Both the position numbers and the translations under genes were made by a program. From NCBI GenBank assembly GCA_023410055.1, contig JAEYQK010000123.1, positions 8,464-72,463 on the forward strand: a DNA stretch of 64,000 bases. The letters are read 5' to 3'. Of this stretch, positions 15,883 through 25,007 are shown one piece after another; within the stretch, counting starts at the first letter, position 1; each line of letters opens with the position of its first letter. Source of the stretch: Acidobacteriota bacterium. Its GTDB lineage: Bacteria; Acidobacteriota; Terriglobia; Terriglobales; Acidobacteriaceae. The notes under the pieces were generated by a model. The model was given only the letters and a program-made list of their open reading frames with translations, was not told where the DNA came from and did not search any database.

Positions 15883-18126
15883 ATGCGCCCGTCTCGTGTA
15901 TTCGTGTCTTGTTTTCTGTTCTTGTCTTTCTTTCTTGTAGCTGTATTTGCGTCCGCTGCCGACTTACAGGTAAAGGTCACTGATCCCCAGAAGGCTGTTG
16001 TTGCTGGAGCGCGTGTCGTTCTCTATGGCGCAACGAGTTCCGCCCCCATCAGCGTTCAGCGCAGCTCGACGGAAGGCGTAGTAAGCTTCAGCAATCTTGC
16101 GCCCGGACAGTCGTACCGCGTCGAAGTAACGGTTCCCGGATTCGCCGCTGCCAGCTCCAAGGTCGAAGCGATTGCCCAAGGCAATGCAGTCGACGTCGAG
16201 TTGCGGATTGCGCCGCCTTCACAGACGGTAACGGTCAGTGCGACACGCACGCCGTTGACCGCCGAAGAATCGGCGGCCGACATTACGCAAATTACCGGCT
16301 CCGAACTCGCGTCCGCACAACCCACGGCAGCGGCCGACGTTATTCGCTTTCAACCGGGTGCAGTAGTCAGCACGTCAGGCAACCAGGGTGGACTCGCCTC
16401 GCTGTTCGTGCGCGGCGGCGAATCGCGCTACAACAAGGTGATCATTGATGGCGTGGTTGTGAACGATCCGGGCGGCACGTTCAACTTCGGCACGCGCTCG
16501 ATGGACCAGATCGATCGCGCTGAGTTCGTCCGCGGAGCCGAGAGCGCGCTGTATGGCTCCGACGCCATGACCAGCGTCGTGCAAATGTGGACGCGCAACG
16601 GTACCACCCGCACACCGGAATTGCGCTTCGGTGCTGACGGCGGCAACTTCGGGACGGCAAACGGCTATGCATCGCTCGCCGGCGCGCGTGGGCGCTTCGA
16701 TTACAACCTCTTCGGATCGCAATTCAACACGAACGGGCAGGGTCCGAACGACGAATACTCGAATTCATCACAGGGCGCGAACGTCGGCGTGCAGATCACG
16801 CCGCAGTCGTTCTTCCGCTTCAATACCCGCCACTCCAACAGCCACACCGGTGTTCCCTCGTCCTGGGACTTCAACGGCATCCGGCTCTTACCGCCGGACA
16901 CGGATCAGTTCGCGCGCGGCAACAGCTTCCAGGCCAGCGGTGAGTTGGGATTCAACCTCTCGTCGCGTTTCCAGAACCGGGTCACGGTCTACGAGTACAA
17001 TTCTCGCACGCTAAACGCAAATCCGCTGGACGATCCTGCGCGTGAAGTACCGTTGATCCCGGGATTTACTTCCTCCTACAGCGGCTTCATTGATTCGCCA
17101 TTCAGTTCTTTTTCGCACATCAACGAAGCCGGACTGGACTATCAGGGCGAGTACGACGAGCGTAGCTGGGCACGCACAGTTTTCGGCTATCACTTCGTTG
17201 ACGAGAACGGCTGGGTCGGCGATGCGGTTTATGGCTCGAACACGCACGGATTGCGGCGCAATCACGAAGCCTTTGCTCAGCAGATGTTCACCTGGAAGCG
17301 TTTTTCCCTGATCGCTGCGGAAAGGTTCGTCCACAACGAGGCCTTCGGGAACACGGCGCTGCCGCGCATAGCGGGAACGGTGCAGGTGTTGCGCGGAGGT
17401 AGCTTCTTCTCTGGAACGCGGCTGCGGGCCGCATATAGCGAAGGCTTCAAAGAGCCTCGGCTGGAAGAGGCCTTTGCATCGGGTTCGTACATTACGCCCA
17501 ATCCGGCGCTGAGACCTGAGAGGAACCAGTCGTGGGAGGCCGGCTTTCAGCAGAACTTCGCAGGCGCGAGGTACGAGCTCTCGGGGACCTACTTCCACAA
17601 CTCGTTCCGTGATCTGATCACCTTTTCGATGGATCCCAACACGTACATGGGGCAATACGTAAACTTGAACGAGTCACTCGCACACGGCGCGGAACTGGTC
17701 TTTAGCGCGCGCCCGATGACGAAGCTGCTCGTTAAGGCCGGCTACAGCTACACGTCCACCCAGATACTCAGCGCTCCAGAAACTTATGACGTGCTGCAAA
17801 GCGCCGGGCGGCCGCTGCTGAGGCGTCCGAAGAACTCGGGCACCCTGTCGGCCACGTGGACAAGTCGGCGCTGGGGAGCGAACATCGGGGCCACCGCCGT
17901 GGGACGCAGGAGCGACTCGGACTTCATCGGTTTGACTCCCGCGATCACCTATGCAGCCGGATACGCGCGGGTCGACATGGGCTTCTGGCGGGCGATCACC
18001 CCGCGCATGACCGCGTACGTGAATCTCGGAAACGCCTTTAACAACCATTACAACGAAGTGGTCGGCTATCCGGCGCTCGGAACAACCGTTCGCGCCGGAA
18101 TGCGGTTCCGGATTGGCGGAGAGTAG
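15883..18126 (+). CDS. TonB-dependent receptor, probable cobalamin transporter (BtuB-like)
   Basis: 747-residue outer-membrane receptor. A signal peptide (residues 1-25) is followed by a ~85-residue carboxypeptidase-regulatory-like beta sandwich (VTDPQKAVVAGARVVLYG), a common N-terminal addition in Acidobacteriota. A TonB-box-like TVTVSATRTPLT near 113 precedes a plug with LFVRGGESRYNKVIIDGV, typical of BtuB/FepA plugs. The rest is a 22-strand barrel ending in an aromatic-rich strand (GMRFRIGGE). A strong AAGGAGGG supports the ATG. The upstream cobalamin riboswitch makes B12 or cobinamide uptake the likely role; no BtuFCD genes are in the window. Confidence 0.88.
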   Translation: MRPSRVFVSCFLFLSFFLVAVFASAADLQVKVTDPQKAVVAGARVVLYGATSSAPISVQRSSTEGVVSFSNLAPGQSYRVEVTVPGFAAASSKVEAIAQGNAVDVELRIAPPSQTVTVSATRTPLTAEESAADITQITGSELASAQPTAAADVIRFQPGAVVSTSGNQGGLASLFVRGGESRYNKVIIDGVVVNDPGGTFNFGTRSMDQIDRAEFVRGAESALYGSDAMTSVVQMWTRNGTTRTPELRFGADGGNFGTANGYASLAGARGRFDYNLFGSQFNTNGQGPNDEYSNSSQGANVGVQITPQSFFRFNTRHSNSHTGVPSSWDFNGIRLLPPDTDQFARGNSFQASGELGFNLSSRFQNRVTVYEYNSRTLNANPLDDPAREVPLIPGFTSSYSGFIDSPFSSFSHINEAGLDYQGEYDERSWARTVFGYHFVDENGWVGDAVYGSNTHGLRRNHEAFAQQMFTWKRFSLIAAERFVHNEAFGNTALPRIAGTVQVLRGGSFFSGTRLRAAYSEGFKEPRLEEAFASGSYITPNPALRPERNQSWEAGFQQNFAGARYELSGTYFHNSFRDLITFSMDPNTYMGQYVNLNESLAHGAELVFSARPMTKLLVKAGYSYTSTQILSAPETYDVLQSAGRPLLRRPKNSGTLSATWTSRRWGANIGATAVGRRSDSDFIGLTPAITYAAGYARVDMGFWRAITPRMTAYVNLGNAFNNHYNEVVGYPALGTTVRAGMRFRIGGE

Positions 18127-18532
18127 TATCGACCTGCCCAGGAGGATCTCAGGTTAGCCTCGTGCGCCTGAGATCTTTCCCCGGGGGTACCCGGGGTACC
18201 CCCACCCTGTGGAAAATCGCAAAGTATCAGAAACAAAGCAGTTACTGTTTCAGACTTCCAAAGTCTGGACTTAAGTCTATGAATCGATGGGAGTTGTTGA
18301 ATCAGATTACCGAGGTAACCACATTGTTGACCCAGCTACATACATTTTAGCCAATTCGGCAGGGTGAACCGGACAGGGAGAGACAATCTATATCTTGTGT
18401 CGTGGCAAATAGTTACAGGGAATCCTGGCGGTTGCGGGGGTTGACATGCTTCGCCTCCTGGGGACTTCTCCTTGCACGGTCGGGAGCATTGACCGGAGTA
18501 CGGCACATAGGGACTCGCCTTGGCAGTTCTCT
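18127..18532. other. Intergenic region with GGGTACCC element
   Basis: No supported gene. CCGGGGGTACCC and GGGGTACCCCCACCC occur in tandem at 18181-18205, followed by TGTGGAAAA (compare 7689-7715), and ACTTCCAAAGTCTGGACTTAAGTC nearby carries small inverted repeats. It separates the TonB receptor from the convergent trmO gene. Confidence 0.5.
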
Positions 18533-18943
18533 TTAGAAGCCACTCTTCGGTGCCAAAGATGGCTTGATGTCTATCACGGGAGTTCCATCGAGAGCTTCGA
18601 GCGATTCCACATGGATGCGGCACGGCGGCTCGATTTCAAGAAGGCGGACAACATGCAACCCTATGGGGTTTGGCCGATCAGGCGAACGGGTGGCAAACAC
18701 TCCTCGAAGAGGCTCATTCATATTCCCGCGTGGACGTACCTTCAGGGTGTCCCGCCGACCCTCGTGCAGCCAGGTGAAGATCAACACAGACTCTCCCGCC
18801 CTTAGGCCTTCGAGAGCGACGGCGAACTCAGGAGCAATCTCGATCCAAGCATCAGGTGCTCCTTCATCAGCCTGTTTGGGACAATCGGCACGGGACTTGA
18901 GCGGTGACCGCACTGTTCCAATCAGCTTCAGTTGAGGTTCCAT
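18533..18943 (-). CDS. trmO: tRNA (adenine(37)-N6)-methyltransferase TrmO
   Basis: 136-residue beta-barrel SAM methyltransferase that N6-methylates the t6A37 nucleoside of tRNA-Thr in the cytoplasm. The family signature GVFATRSPDRPNPIGLHVVR is intact, preceded by LIFTWLHEG and followed by GTPVIDIKPSLAP. The start MEPQLKLIGTVRSP matches the family N-terminus. The length corresponds to the minimal single-domain form without the C-terminal extension of the E. coli enzyme. Ribosome site is weak. Confidence 0.92.
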   Translation of the reverse strand: MEPQLKLIGTVRSPLKSRADCPKQADEGAPDAWIEIAPEFAVALEGLRAGESVLIFTWLHEGRRDTLKVRPRGNMNEPLRGVFATRSPDRPNPIGLHVVRLLEIEPPCRIHVESLEALDGTPVIDIKPSLAPKSGF

Positions 18944-19240
18944 AACTTCACTTCGCGGAAATGTTAGCAGGCGGACAGCTGTTCAGAACAGGCAATTATC
19001 CGCAAACGGGAAAGCATATCAACCGCTGCGCCCGAAAGGCGATTGGTTGACACACTACCGTCAACTACTCGCAGTCTGACTGTCACTCGCAACTTCGTGG
19101 CTGGTGGCCCTCGCCCTGGCCCGGTGTTGGCGAACGGTGGGCGTTCTCAAAGCAGCTCGTGACGCACAGGGGGAAAACACCCACATCCATTTGGGCCACC
19201 TGCCGATTATATTTACTTCGGCGGTTCTGATGCAGGTGTT

Positions 19241-20095
19241 CTATTTGCCGGAAGCGAGCAGTTCGTCAAGCGTGCGCAGCTTGAGCGTTGGATCGTCACC
19301 AATGAAACGAGACAGCAACGTCTGGTGTCCGGCACCATAGAGAACGAGCACGCGGTCGTCAGGCTCGATGATGCTGAGGAGGCTGGTGAGGATGAGCGTG
19401 TTGCGCTCATACCAGCGCGTCAATAAGCGAGCACCCGCCGGATCGTTGTTATCTCCGAAGTGCCCCAGACGCGCATAGATCGCAGCATTGTTGGCGATCG
19501 CTTCCGGCGAGTTGATGCCACGATAGATCTCCAGCACGGTCGGCCCTAGATTAGATTCTCCGCTAGCCTTGGTTTGTTCAGAGCCCATGCGCTCAAGGGC
19601 TTCAAGCTCACGCGAGCGGCCGTTGGCCTTCGCCCAATTGATCAGCGATCCATAGGGAAAATCCCACATAGTATCGATGGCGCAAACTTTCTTCAGTCCC
19701 ATGAGCTTGGCCAGACGCATACCGACTTGCTGACGCTCATCGCGCGTGAGCTGGTGTCGGCCATCCACATATTCGCCATAGACGCGATCCAGGCCCGTCT
19801 GATCGCCAGCGTTCCACTCAATGGCGACTTTGGTCGGGCGAAACCGGGCCAGCACGGCCGTCAGTTCTTCGATTTCAGCTTGACGCTTCGGCGTGAGCAC
19901 ATCGTCGGCTTTCATGTTTTGCACGTCGAGACCGGGATTGCCCATATGGTATGTACCAAGCAGGAGCACTTCGGCCTGTGGGGTGGCGCTGGAGGCGTCA
20001 ATCGGTTTGAGCTTACTTTGGGCAAGGCTTGGGATCGCAGCGAATATAAGCACTATGGAACAGAGCAGCAGCTGACGGACAACAAACCGCATCAT
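19241..20095 (-). CDS. Secreted DUF5694 / TraB-ChaN-like protein
   Basis: Exported protein of 284 residues. The ATG at 20095 is chosen because AGGAGG lies 7 nt upstream; a TTG two codons earlier also opens the frame. A signal peptide ends at SLAQ. The motifs LLLGTYHMGNPG near the N-terminus and VLVLYGAGHQTLLSRF near the C-terminus, with a conserved KVAIEWNAG, match the DUF5694 branch of the Tiki/TraB/ChaN fold, in which paired histidines and acidic residues may bind metal or act on peptides. Function is unproven. It is divergent from ilvD. Confidence 0.8.
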   Translation of the reverse strand: MMRFVVRQLLLCSIVLIFAAIPSLAQSKLKPIDASSATPQAEVLLLGTYHMGNPGLDVQNMKADDVLTPKRQAEIEELTAVLARFRPTKVAIEWNAGDQTGLDRVYGEYVDGRHQLTRDERQQVGMRLAKLMGLKKVCAIDTMWDFPYGSLINWAKANGRSRELEALERMGSEQTKASGESNLGPTVLEIYRGINSPEAIANNAAIYARLGHFGDNNDPAGARLLTRWYERNTLILTSLLSIIEPDDRVLVLYGAGHQTLLSRFIGDDPTLKLRTLDELLASGK

Positions 20096-20245
20096 CGGCA
20101 AGCCTCCTGAACGTATCTACGCAGTACGGAAGGGGATTGTTCCGGCAGGATGTCAGCTCGACGCGTGCTGCCTCTAGCGGCTTCGATGGTTCGAATCGAA
20201 GTTTTTGCTCCGGCACCCCCCTTTGCGCCCTGTTAAGCTAAATGC

Positions 20246-21973
20246 ATGAATAAAGGGATTGAAGAGATCCGGAAACGCGGCAGCCGAATCGTTGCCGAAG
20301 GCGCGCACATGTTGCCGGCAGCGGCATTGATGATGGCCCAGGGAACGCTCGGGTCATTCGCCGACTTGAAGAAGCCGTTCGTGACCGTCGTGAATTCTTA
20401 CACGACGCAGATTCCCGGACACGCCCACCTCGACAAGGTCGGCGAGATCGTCCGCGAGGAATTGAAGGCGCTTGGGTTCAACGTCTGGTATGCGAACGTC
20501 GGCGGGGCCGTGTGCGACGGCATTGCCATGGGTCACTTCGGCATGAAGTACTCGTTGGCCTCACGCGAGTTGATCTCCGACGAGATTGAGACCATCATCG
20601 GCGCGCATCCGTGCGATGCGTGGATCGGCATTGGCAATTGCGACAAGATCGTTCCCGCGATGTACAACGCCATGGTGCGTATCAACATTCCTGCCGTCTA
20701 CCTGAGCGGCGGACCGATGCTCGCCGGACGCGACAACACCGATCTGATCACCATTTTCGAAGCCGTCGGCAAGTACTCGGTCGGGAAGATGAGTGAGATC
20801 GAGCTGCGCGGTCTGGCGGAAAAAGCTTGTCCGGGTTGCGGAAGTTGCTCTGGCATGTTCACCGCAAATTCGATGAACTGTCTCGGGGAGGCGATCGGGC
20901 TGGCGATTGCAGGCAACGGGACTATCCCCGCCGAGCGTTGGACCGATGAAACGAAGCGCAAGACAGAAACGAATCCCGAGCGCGTGGAGCACATGAAGAA
21001 GACAGCACGCGCTCTGAAGCACTGTCTGGAGAACAACATTCGCCCGCTCGACATCGTCACCGAGAAGTCGTTGCGCAACGCGTTCATTCTCGACATGGCG
21101 ATGGGCGGATCGACGAACACCGTCCTTCATACGCTGGCGCTGGCGCACTCGGCTGGAATCAAATTCGATCTCGACCAGTTGAACGATATCTCCGACAAGA
21201 CGCCCAACGTCTGCAAGGTTTCGCCAAGCCGGCCGGAAGTTCACATCGAGGACGTGCATCGCGTCGGCGGCATTCCCGCCATCCTGAAAGAGATCGATCG
21301 CAATGCGAAGAGCGGGCTGGACCTCGAAGCGCCTACGGTCGTGGGCAAGCTGGTCGATTCTGTGGCGTGCGCGCCCGGTCCGGATGGCGATGTGATTCGT
21401 CCGGTGTCGAAGGCTTTTTCTGCAACTGGCGGCCTCGCCATTTTGTTTGGCAATCTCGCTCCGAAGGGTTCGGCGGTGAAAGTTGCCGGCGTGAAGGACG
21501 ACATGCTGGAATTCGAAGGTCCGGCGCGTATCTACGACTCTCAGGAAGATGCCCAGCGCGGCATTCTCAACCGCGAAGTGCAGGACGGCGATGTTGTCGT
21601 AGTCCGATATGAAGGCCCACGCGGCGGTCCGGGCATGCAGGAGATGCTCACTCCGACAGCGGCACTCGTCGGCTCGGGAGTGAAGGCGGCGTTGATCACC
21701 GACGGGCGCTTCTCGGGCGGCACGCGTGGTCTCTGCGTTGGACACATATCTCCAGAAGCCGCGGCAGGGGGGCCGATCGCGGCAATCCAGCCGGGTGATC
21801 GTATCTACATCAACGCGAAGACCCGTCGGCTTGAACTGAAGGTCAGTGATGACGAGATCCAGCGGCGTCTGGCAGCTCTGCCTCCGTTTGAAACGAAGGT
21901 GAAGCGTGGGTGGCTGGCGCGTTATTCGAAGATGGTCACCAGCGCGGATACGGGAGCGGTGTTCGAAATTTAA
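20246..21973 (+). CDS. ilvD: Dihydroxy-acid dehydratase
   Basis: Iron-sulfur enzyme of branched-chain amino acid and pantothenate synthesis, dehydrating 2,3-dihydroxy-acids to 2-oxoacids in the cytoplasm. 575 residues. Conserved blocks include VNSYTTQIPGHAHL, GGAVCDGIAMGH, IGIGNCDKIVPAM (Cys132) and KACPGCGSCSGMFTANSMNC with the cluster cysteine. The N-terminal site reads PGHAHL rather than PCNxHL, so a third cluster cysteine at that spot is missing, as in the oxygen-sensitive 4Fe-4S type represented by E. coli IlvD. The C-terminal TDGRFSGGTRG is intact. Followed by a terminator-like hairpin. No other ilv gene is present. Confidence 0.95.
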   Translation: MNKGIEEIRKRGSRIVAEGAHMLPAAALMMAQGTLGSFADLKKPFVTVVNSYTTQIPGHAHLDKVGEIVREELKALGFNVWYANVGGAVCDGIAMGHFGMKYSLASRELISDEIETIIGAHPCDAWIGIGNCDKIVPAMYNAMVRINIPAVYLSGGPMLAGRDNTDLITIFEAVGKYSVGKMSEIELRGLAEKACPGCGSCSGMFTANSMNCLGEAIGLAIAGNGTIPAERWTDETKRKTETNPERVEHMKKTARALKHCLENNIRPLDIVTEKSLRNAFILDMAMGGSTNTVLHTLALAHSAGIKFDLDQLNDISDKTPNVCKVSPSRPEVHIEDVHRVGGIPAILKEIDRNAKSGLDLEAPTVVGKLVDSVACAPGPDGDVIRPVSKAFSATGGLAILFGNLAPKGSAVKVAGVKDDMLEFEGPARIYDSQEDAQRGILNREVQDGDVVVVRYEGPRGGPGMQEMLTPTAALVGSGVKAALITDGRFSGGTRGLCVGHISPEAAAGGPIAAIQPGDRIYINAKTRRLELKVSDDEIQRRLAALPPFETKVKRGWLARYSKMVTSADTGAVFEI

Positions 21974-22000
21974 GAGCTTGGCGGAGTTGATGGTCGTCTT

Positions 22001-22026
22001 CTACCCAGCATTTCCGTGCTGGGTAG
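22001..22026 (+). terminator. Terminator-like hairpin after ilvD
   Basis: CTACCCAGCA and TGCTGGGTAG form a perfect 10-bp stem with a 6-nt loop, 27 bp after the ilvD stop, followed by a short T-rich stretch (ATTTGTCTG). Confidence 0.6.
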
Positions 22027-22146
22027 ATTTGTCTGTAGTTGTTGCGAGCGAAAACCCTCTCCGTGACCGCGGCATCTCGTTCTAAACAAAACATCGTTCC
22101 CCGATATTGAGAGACTTGTGCGCGTGTAGCGCGAAGGAGTTCTAGA

Positions 22147-22800
22147 ATGGCAACCCATCCTCTTGAACCGTCTGGCCCGAAAATGGGACCGCAGTTGGCG
22201 ATTGCGCCGCAGGAGGCACCCAAGGTTGCCAATCCCGCGCCGCTCGGACTGGCAGGATTCGGTCTGACGACCGTAATGCTCAGCCTGATCAACTGCGCGC
22301 TATTGCCCGCGGACGCCGCGACCCTCGTCGCGCCGCTTGCGTTTGCCTTCGGCGGAGTCGCGCAAATACTGGCCGGGATATTCGAGTATCGCAACGGTAA
22401 CACGTTCGGCACGGTCGCATTCACCGCGTATGGGCTGTTCTGGTGGTGGTACGCCCTCATGGTCTGGACCATCGGTGCTGGCTGGATCAAGCCACCCAAC
22501 CCAGTCGGCGTCGGAGCGACACTGATCATGTGGGGCGTGTTCACTCTCTACATGTGGGTTGCGACTTTCACCGCCAACAAGGGCGTCTGGAGCGTCTTCC
22601 TGCTACTGTGGATCACGTTCTTTCTGCTTGGCGCGGGCGATTTGGGATGGGCCGCAGGAAAAACAATCGGCGGCTGGTTCGGCCTGATCACCGGCCTCGA
22701 CGCACTGTACGTTTCGTTTGCGGAAGTGACGAATGGGGCGTTTGGAAGAGAGGTACTGCCCTTGGGGGCGCCGATGAGAAGAGCTGCGGTAGTTCGGTAG
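22147..22800 (+). CDS. Acetate/succinate transporter, GPR1/FUN34/SatP family
   Basis: 217-residue inner-membrane protein with six predicted membrane helices. The family signature NPAPLGLAGFGLTT lies at residues 31-44 and opens helix 1; FEYRNGNTFGTVAFTAYGLFW in the middle is also typical. Family members such as E. coli SatP import acetate and succinate. The first 30 residues are a poorly conserved cytoplasmic tail. It is monocistronic and followed by a stretch of repeated AGTACTCAGT words. Link to the CoA-transferase at 5604 (acetate activation) is inference. Confidence 0.88.
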   Translation: MATHPLEPSGPKMGPQLAIAPQEAPKVANPAPLGLAGFGLTTVMLSLINCALLPADAATLVAPLAFAFGGVAQILAGIFEYRNGNTFGTVAFTAYGLFWWWYALMVWTIGAGWIKPPNPVGVGATLIMWGVFTLYMWVATFTANKGVWSVFLLLWITFFLLGAGDLGWAAGKTIGGWFGLITGLDALYVSFAEVTNGAFGREVLPLGAPMRRAAVVR

Positions 22801-22937
22801 AGTACTCAGTACCCAGTACTCAGTACTCCGAACTTGGAATTCAGAAGTCAGAAGTCAATTCAGAAGTCGGAAGACAGAATTCGTACTCAGTACTCAGAAC
22901 GAACTCTTCAGTTCGGCATACTGGGTACTGAGTACTA
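22801..22937. repeat. Spacer built of AGTACTCAGT-type words
   Basis: The whole gap between satP-like gene and serA consists of repeated AGTACTCAGTACT, TCAGAAGTCAGAAGTC and GGTACTGAGTACT words, giving several self-complementary stretches. The same AGTACTCAGTACT word recurs at 54005-54040 and in part at 55513-55530. Confidence 0.7.
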
Positions 22938-22941
22938 GCTT

Positions 22942-24537
22942 CTAGAGAATGATTCTCTTCGCCAGGGTCACTGCCTCGATCTTCTTTAGGTCTTGCAACA
23001 CACCCTCTGGGATCGGGCCATCGACGCGGACGACGCTAACAGCTTCGCGTGTGCCGTGTCCGTTTTCTTCGGGGCGGCCCAGCGAAAAATTGGCGATGTT
23101 CACGCCGTGCTTTGCAAGAATCGTTCCCACCTGGCCGACAACGCCCGGTACGTCGCGGTTGCGAAGATAGATCAGGCTTTGTTCCAGCCGAGCTTCGATG
23201 TCGATCTTGTCGATCGCCAGGAGGCGCGGAGAATTGCCGTGCAACACGGCGCCGCGAACCAGCAATTCCTGCGTGCCCGTTTTCACTCTCATCGTGATGC
23301 CGTCACCGACGCCGTTGCCATTCTCCGGCTCCTTCTGCTCGAGGACGCGAATGCCGCGCGATTCCGCGACTGACGCCGCGTTCACCAGGTTGGCGCGGTC
23401 AGAAAGCATCTGGTTCAGTACGCCCATAACGCCGGCATTGCGAACAAGGTCGGTCTTCCAGCAGGCAATGCGTCCGCTGTATCGGATTCCGATCTCTTCA
23501 AGGCCGCCTTCGGTGGCCTGAGCGAGAAATGCACCCATGCGCTCGGCCAGCACAATGTATGGCTGCATCTGGGCGTATTCTTCTTCGGTAACGGACGGCA
23601 CGTTCACTGCATTCTGAATGACGCCGTGCGCAAGGTATTCCAAAATCTGTTGCGCGATCTGCACGCCAACGGCTTCCTGGGCTTCGGCCGTGGAACCGCC
23701 GAGATGCGGGGTCATGATGAGATTCGGTGCCGAGGCTAGCGGGCCATCCTGTGCCGGTGGCTCCTGGCAGAAGACATCGAGCGCCGCTCCGCCCAACTTG
23801 CCGCTCTTCAGACCATCGGCGAGTGCAGCTTCGTCGATCAGCTCGCCGCGGGCACAGTTGACGATGCGTACGCCTTTCTTCATCTTCTCAATGGTCTGCG
23901 CATTGATGAGACCGTGCGTTTGCGGAGTCAGCCCGAGGTGAAGAGTGATGTAGTCAGATTTCGCAAAGACGTCATCCAGCGGGAGCAGCTTCACCCCCAT
24001 TTGCTCAGCGGCAGCGGCGGAGATGAACGGGTCATGGGCAATAATCGTCATCTGAAATGCCTTGGCGCGCTTCGCTACTTCAACGCCGATGCGCCCAAGA
24101 CCGATGATGCCGAGGGTCTTGTTGCGAAGCTCGGTGCCCTGAAGCGATTTCTTGTCCCACTTGCCGACGTGCATCGAGGCATCCGCGCGAGGTGTGAAAC
24201 GGGCCATCGCAATCATCAGTCCGAGGGTGTGCTCGGCCACGGCCACGGCGTTTGCGCCGGGCGTGTTCATTACGCAGATGCCCTTCTTGGTCGCGGCATC
24301 GAGATCAACATTGTCGACGCCGACGCCGGCGCGGCCAATCACGCGCAACTTGTCGACATCCTGCAGCAACTTCTCGTCAGCCATTACCGCCGAGCGAACG
24401 ATCAAGGCATCCGCTGTCTTGAGGTGCGCAGGCAAATTGCCCGCAATTTGCTCGGCTGTAACGACGGTCCAGTCCGACTGCTGCCGCAAAAGATCGATGG
24501 CAGACTGGGATATCTTCTCGGCGACGACGATTTTCAT
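22942..24537 (-). CDS. serA: D-3-phosphoglycerate dehydrogenase
   Basis: First enzyme of serine synthesis, oxidising 3-phosphoglycerate with NAD in the cytoplasm. 531 residues, the long form found in many bacteria. NAD-binding GLGRIGVEVAKRAKAF follows the substrate domain; catalytic residues are in NCARGELIDE (Arg), the following conserved Glu, and HLGGSTAEAQE (His). Residues ~320-450 form the intervening (ASB) domain, and the C-terminal ~75 residues (NRDVPGVVGQVGTILAKHGV) are an ACT domain that could bind serine for feedback control. Monocistronic; the gap after its stop is made of repeat words. Confidence 0.95.
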   Translation of the reverse strand: MKIVVAEKISQSAIDLLRQQSDWTVVTAEQIAGNLPAHLKTADALIVRSAVMADEKLLQDVDKLRVIGRAGVGVDNVDLDAATKKGICVMNTPGANAVAVAEHTLGLMIAMARFTPRADASMHVGKWDKKSLQGTELRNKTLGIIGLGRIGVEVAKRAKAFQMTIIAHDPFISAAAAEQMGVKLLPLDDVFAKSDYITLHLGLTPQTHGLINAQTIEKMKKGVRIVNCARGELIDEAALADGLKSGKLGGAALDVFCQEPPAQDGPLASAPNLIMTPHLGGSTAEAQEAVGVQIAQQILEYLAHGVIQNAVNVPSVTEEEYAQMQPYIVLAERMGAFLAQATEGGLEEIGIRYSGRIACWKTDLVRNAGVMGVLNQMLSDRANLVNAASVAESRGIRVLEQKEPENGNGVGDGITMRVKTGTQELLVRGAVLHGNSPRLLAIDKIDIEARLEQSLIYLRNRDVPGVVGQVGTILAKHGVNIANFSLGRPEENGHGTREAVSVVRVDGPIPEGVLQDLKKIEAVTLAKRIIL

Positions 24538-25007
24538 GGCATCTCTCGCTTGGCTCAGATGTTGTTTGTTTATTTATGATTACGAACTCAACCAGCACTC
24601 AAGGACACTAAACCCGTGGGCTCGACACTGCAAGCTATGACCAAAGTCTAGCGAATGAGGTGGTCTGGCAGCCACTCAGAAATTTTTGTTGAGACAATCG
24701 AGAGAAGCACTAGTTCCACACCCCCGCAGTAACGCGGGCCACCGCAAAGGTCCATAGCCGCAAATGCATTGGGCACTCCCTTTAGTGTATTGCGAGTACT
24801 GCCTCTTCTAGCTAGTATTTCCTACCTCCCAACCGGGATGATGCAATTGCGCGCGTAGAACGCGATTGTCGCGCGTGTTACTTTCCCGCCTGAGCTCTGT
24901 TCGAGTAACTCAGTTCAACTCGAAAGCGGAGCCGCAGGATTCTTTGCACCCCCTAGCGACATCCGGCATCCAAGTTGCTGGCCCGGGTTAATCCCAAGGA
25001 GTCCAGT
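24538..25007. other. 470-bp divergent promoter region, no gene seen
   Basis: Lies between the divergent serA and TPR-protein genes and must contain both promoters. No coding frame, palindrome family member or recognisable riboswitch was found. A small hairpin CCGC-AGTAA-GCGG-type (24726-24742) is the only visible structure. Confidence 0.4.

Noticed and set aside
18336..18623. 95-codon open frame overlapping the 3' end of trmO
   Set aside because: Overlaps trmO in a different frame, no domain, and the upstream half lies in repeat-bearing spacer.
20180..20205. GGTTCGAATC resembling a tRNA T-loop upstream of ilvD
   Set aside because: The flanking bases form a simple CTTCGA...TCGAAG palindrome; no acceptor, D or anticodon stem can be drawn.
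20561..21745. Long open frame (394 codons) opposite ilvD
   Set aside because: Antisense shadow of ilvD; its sequence has no domain and mirrors the codon pattern of the real gene.
22801..22937. Repeated words that could suggest a CRISPR array
   Set aside because: No constant repeat with unique spacers of regular length, and no cas gene nearby.
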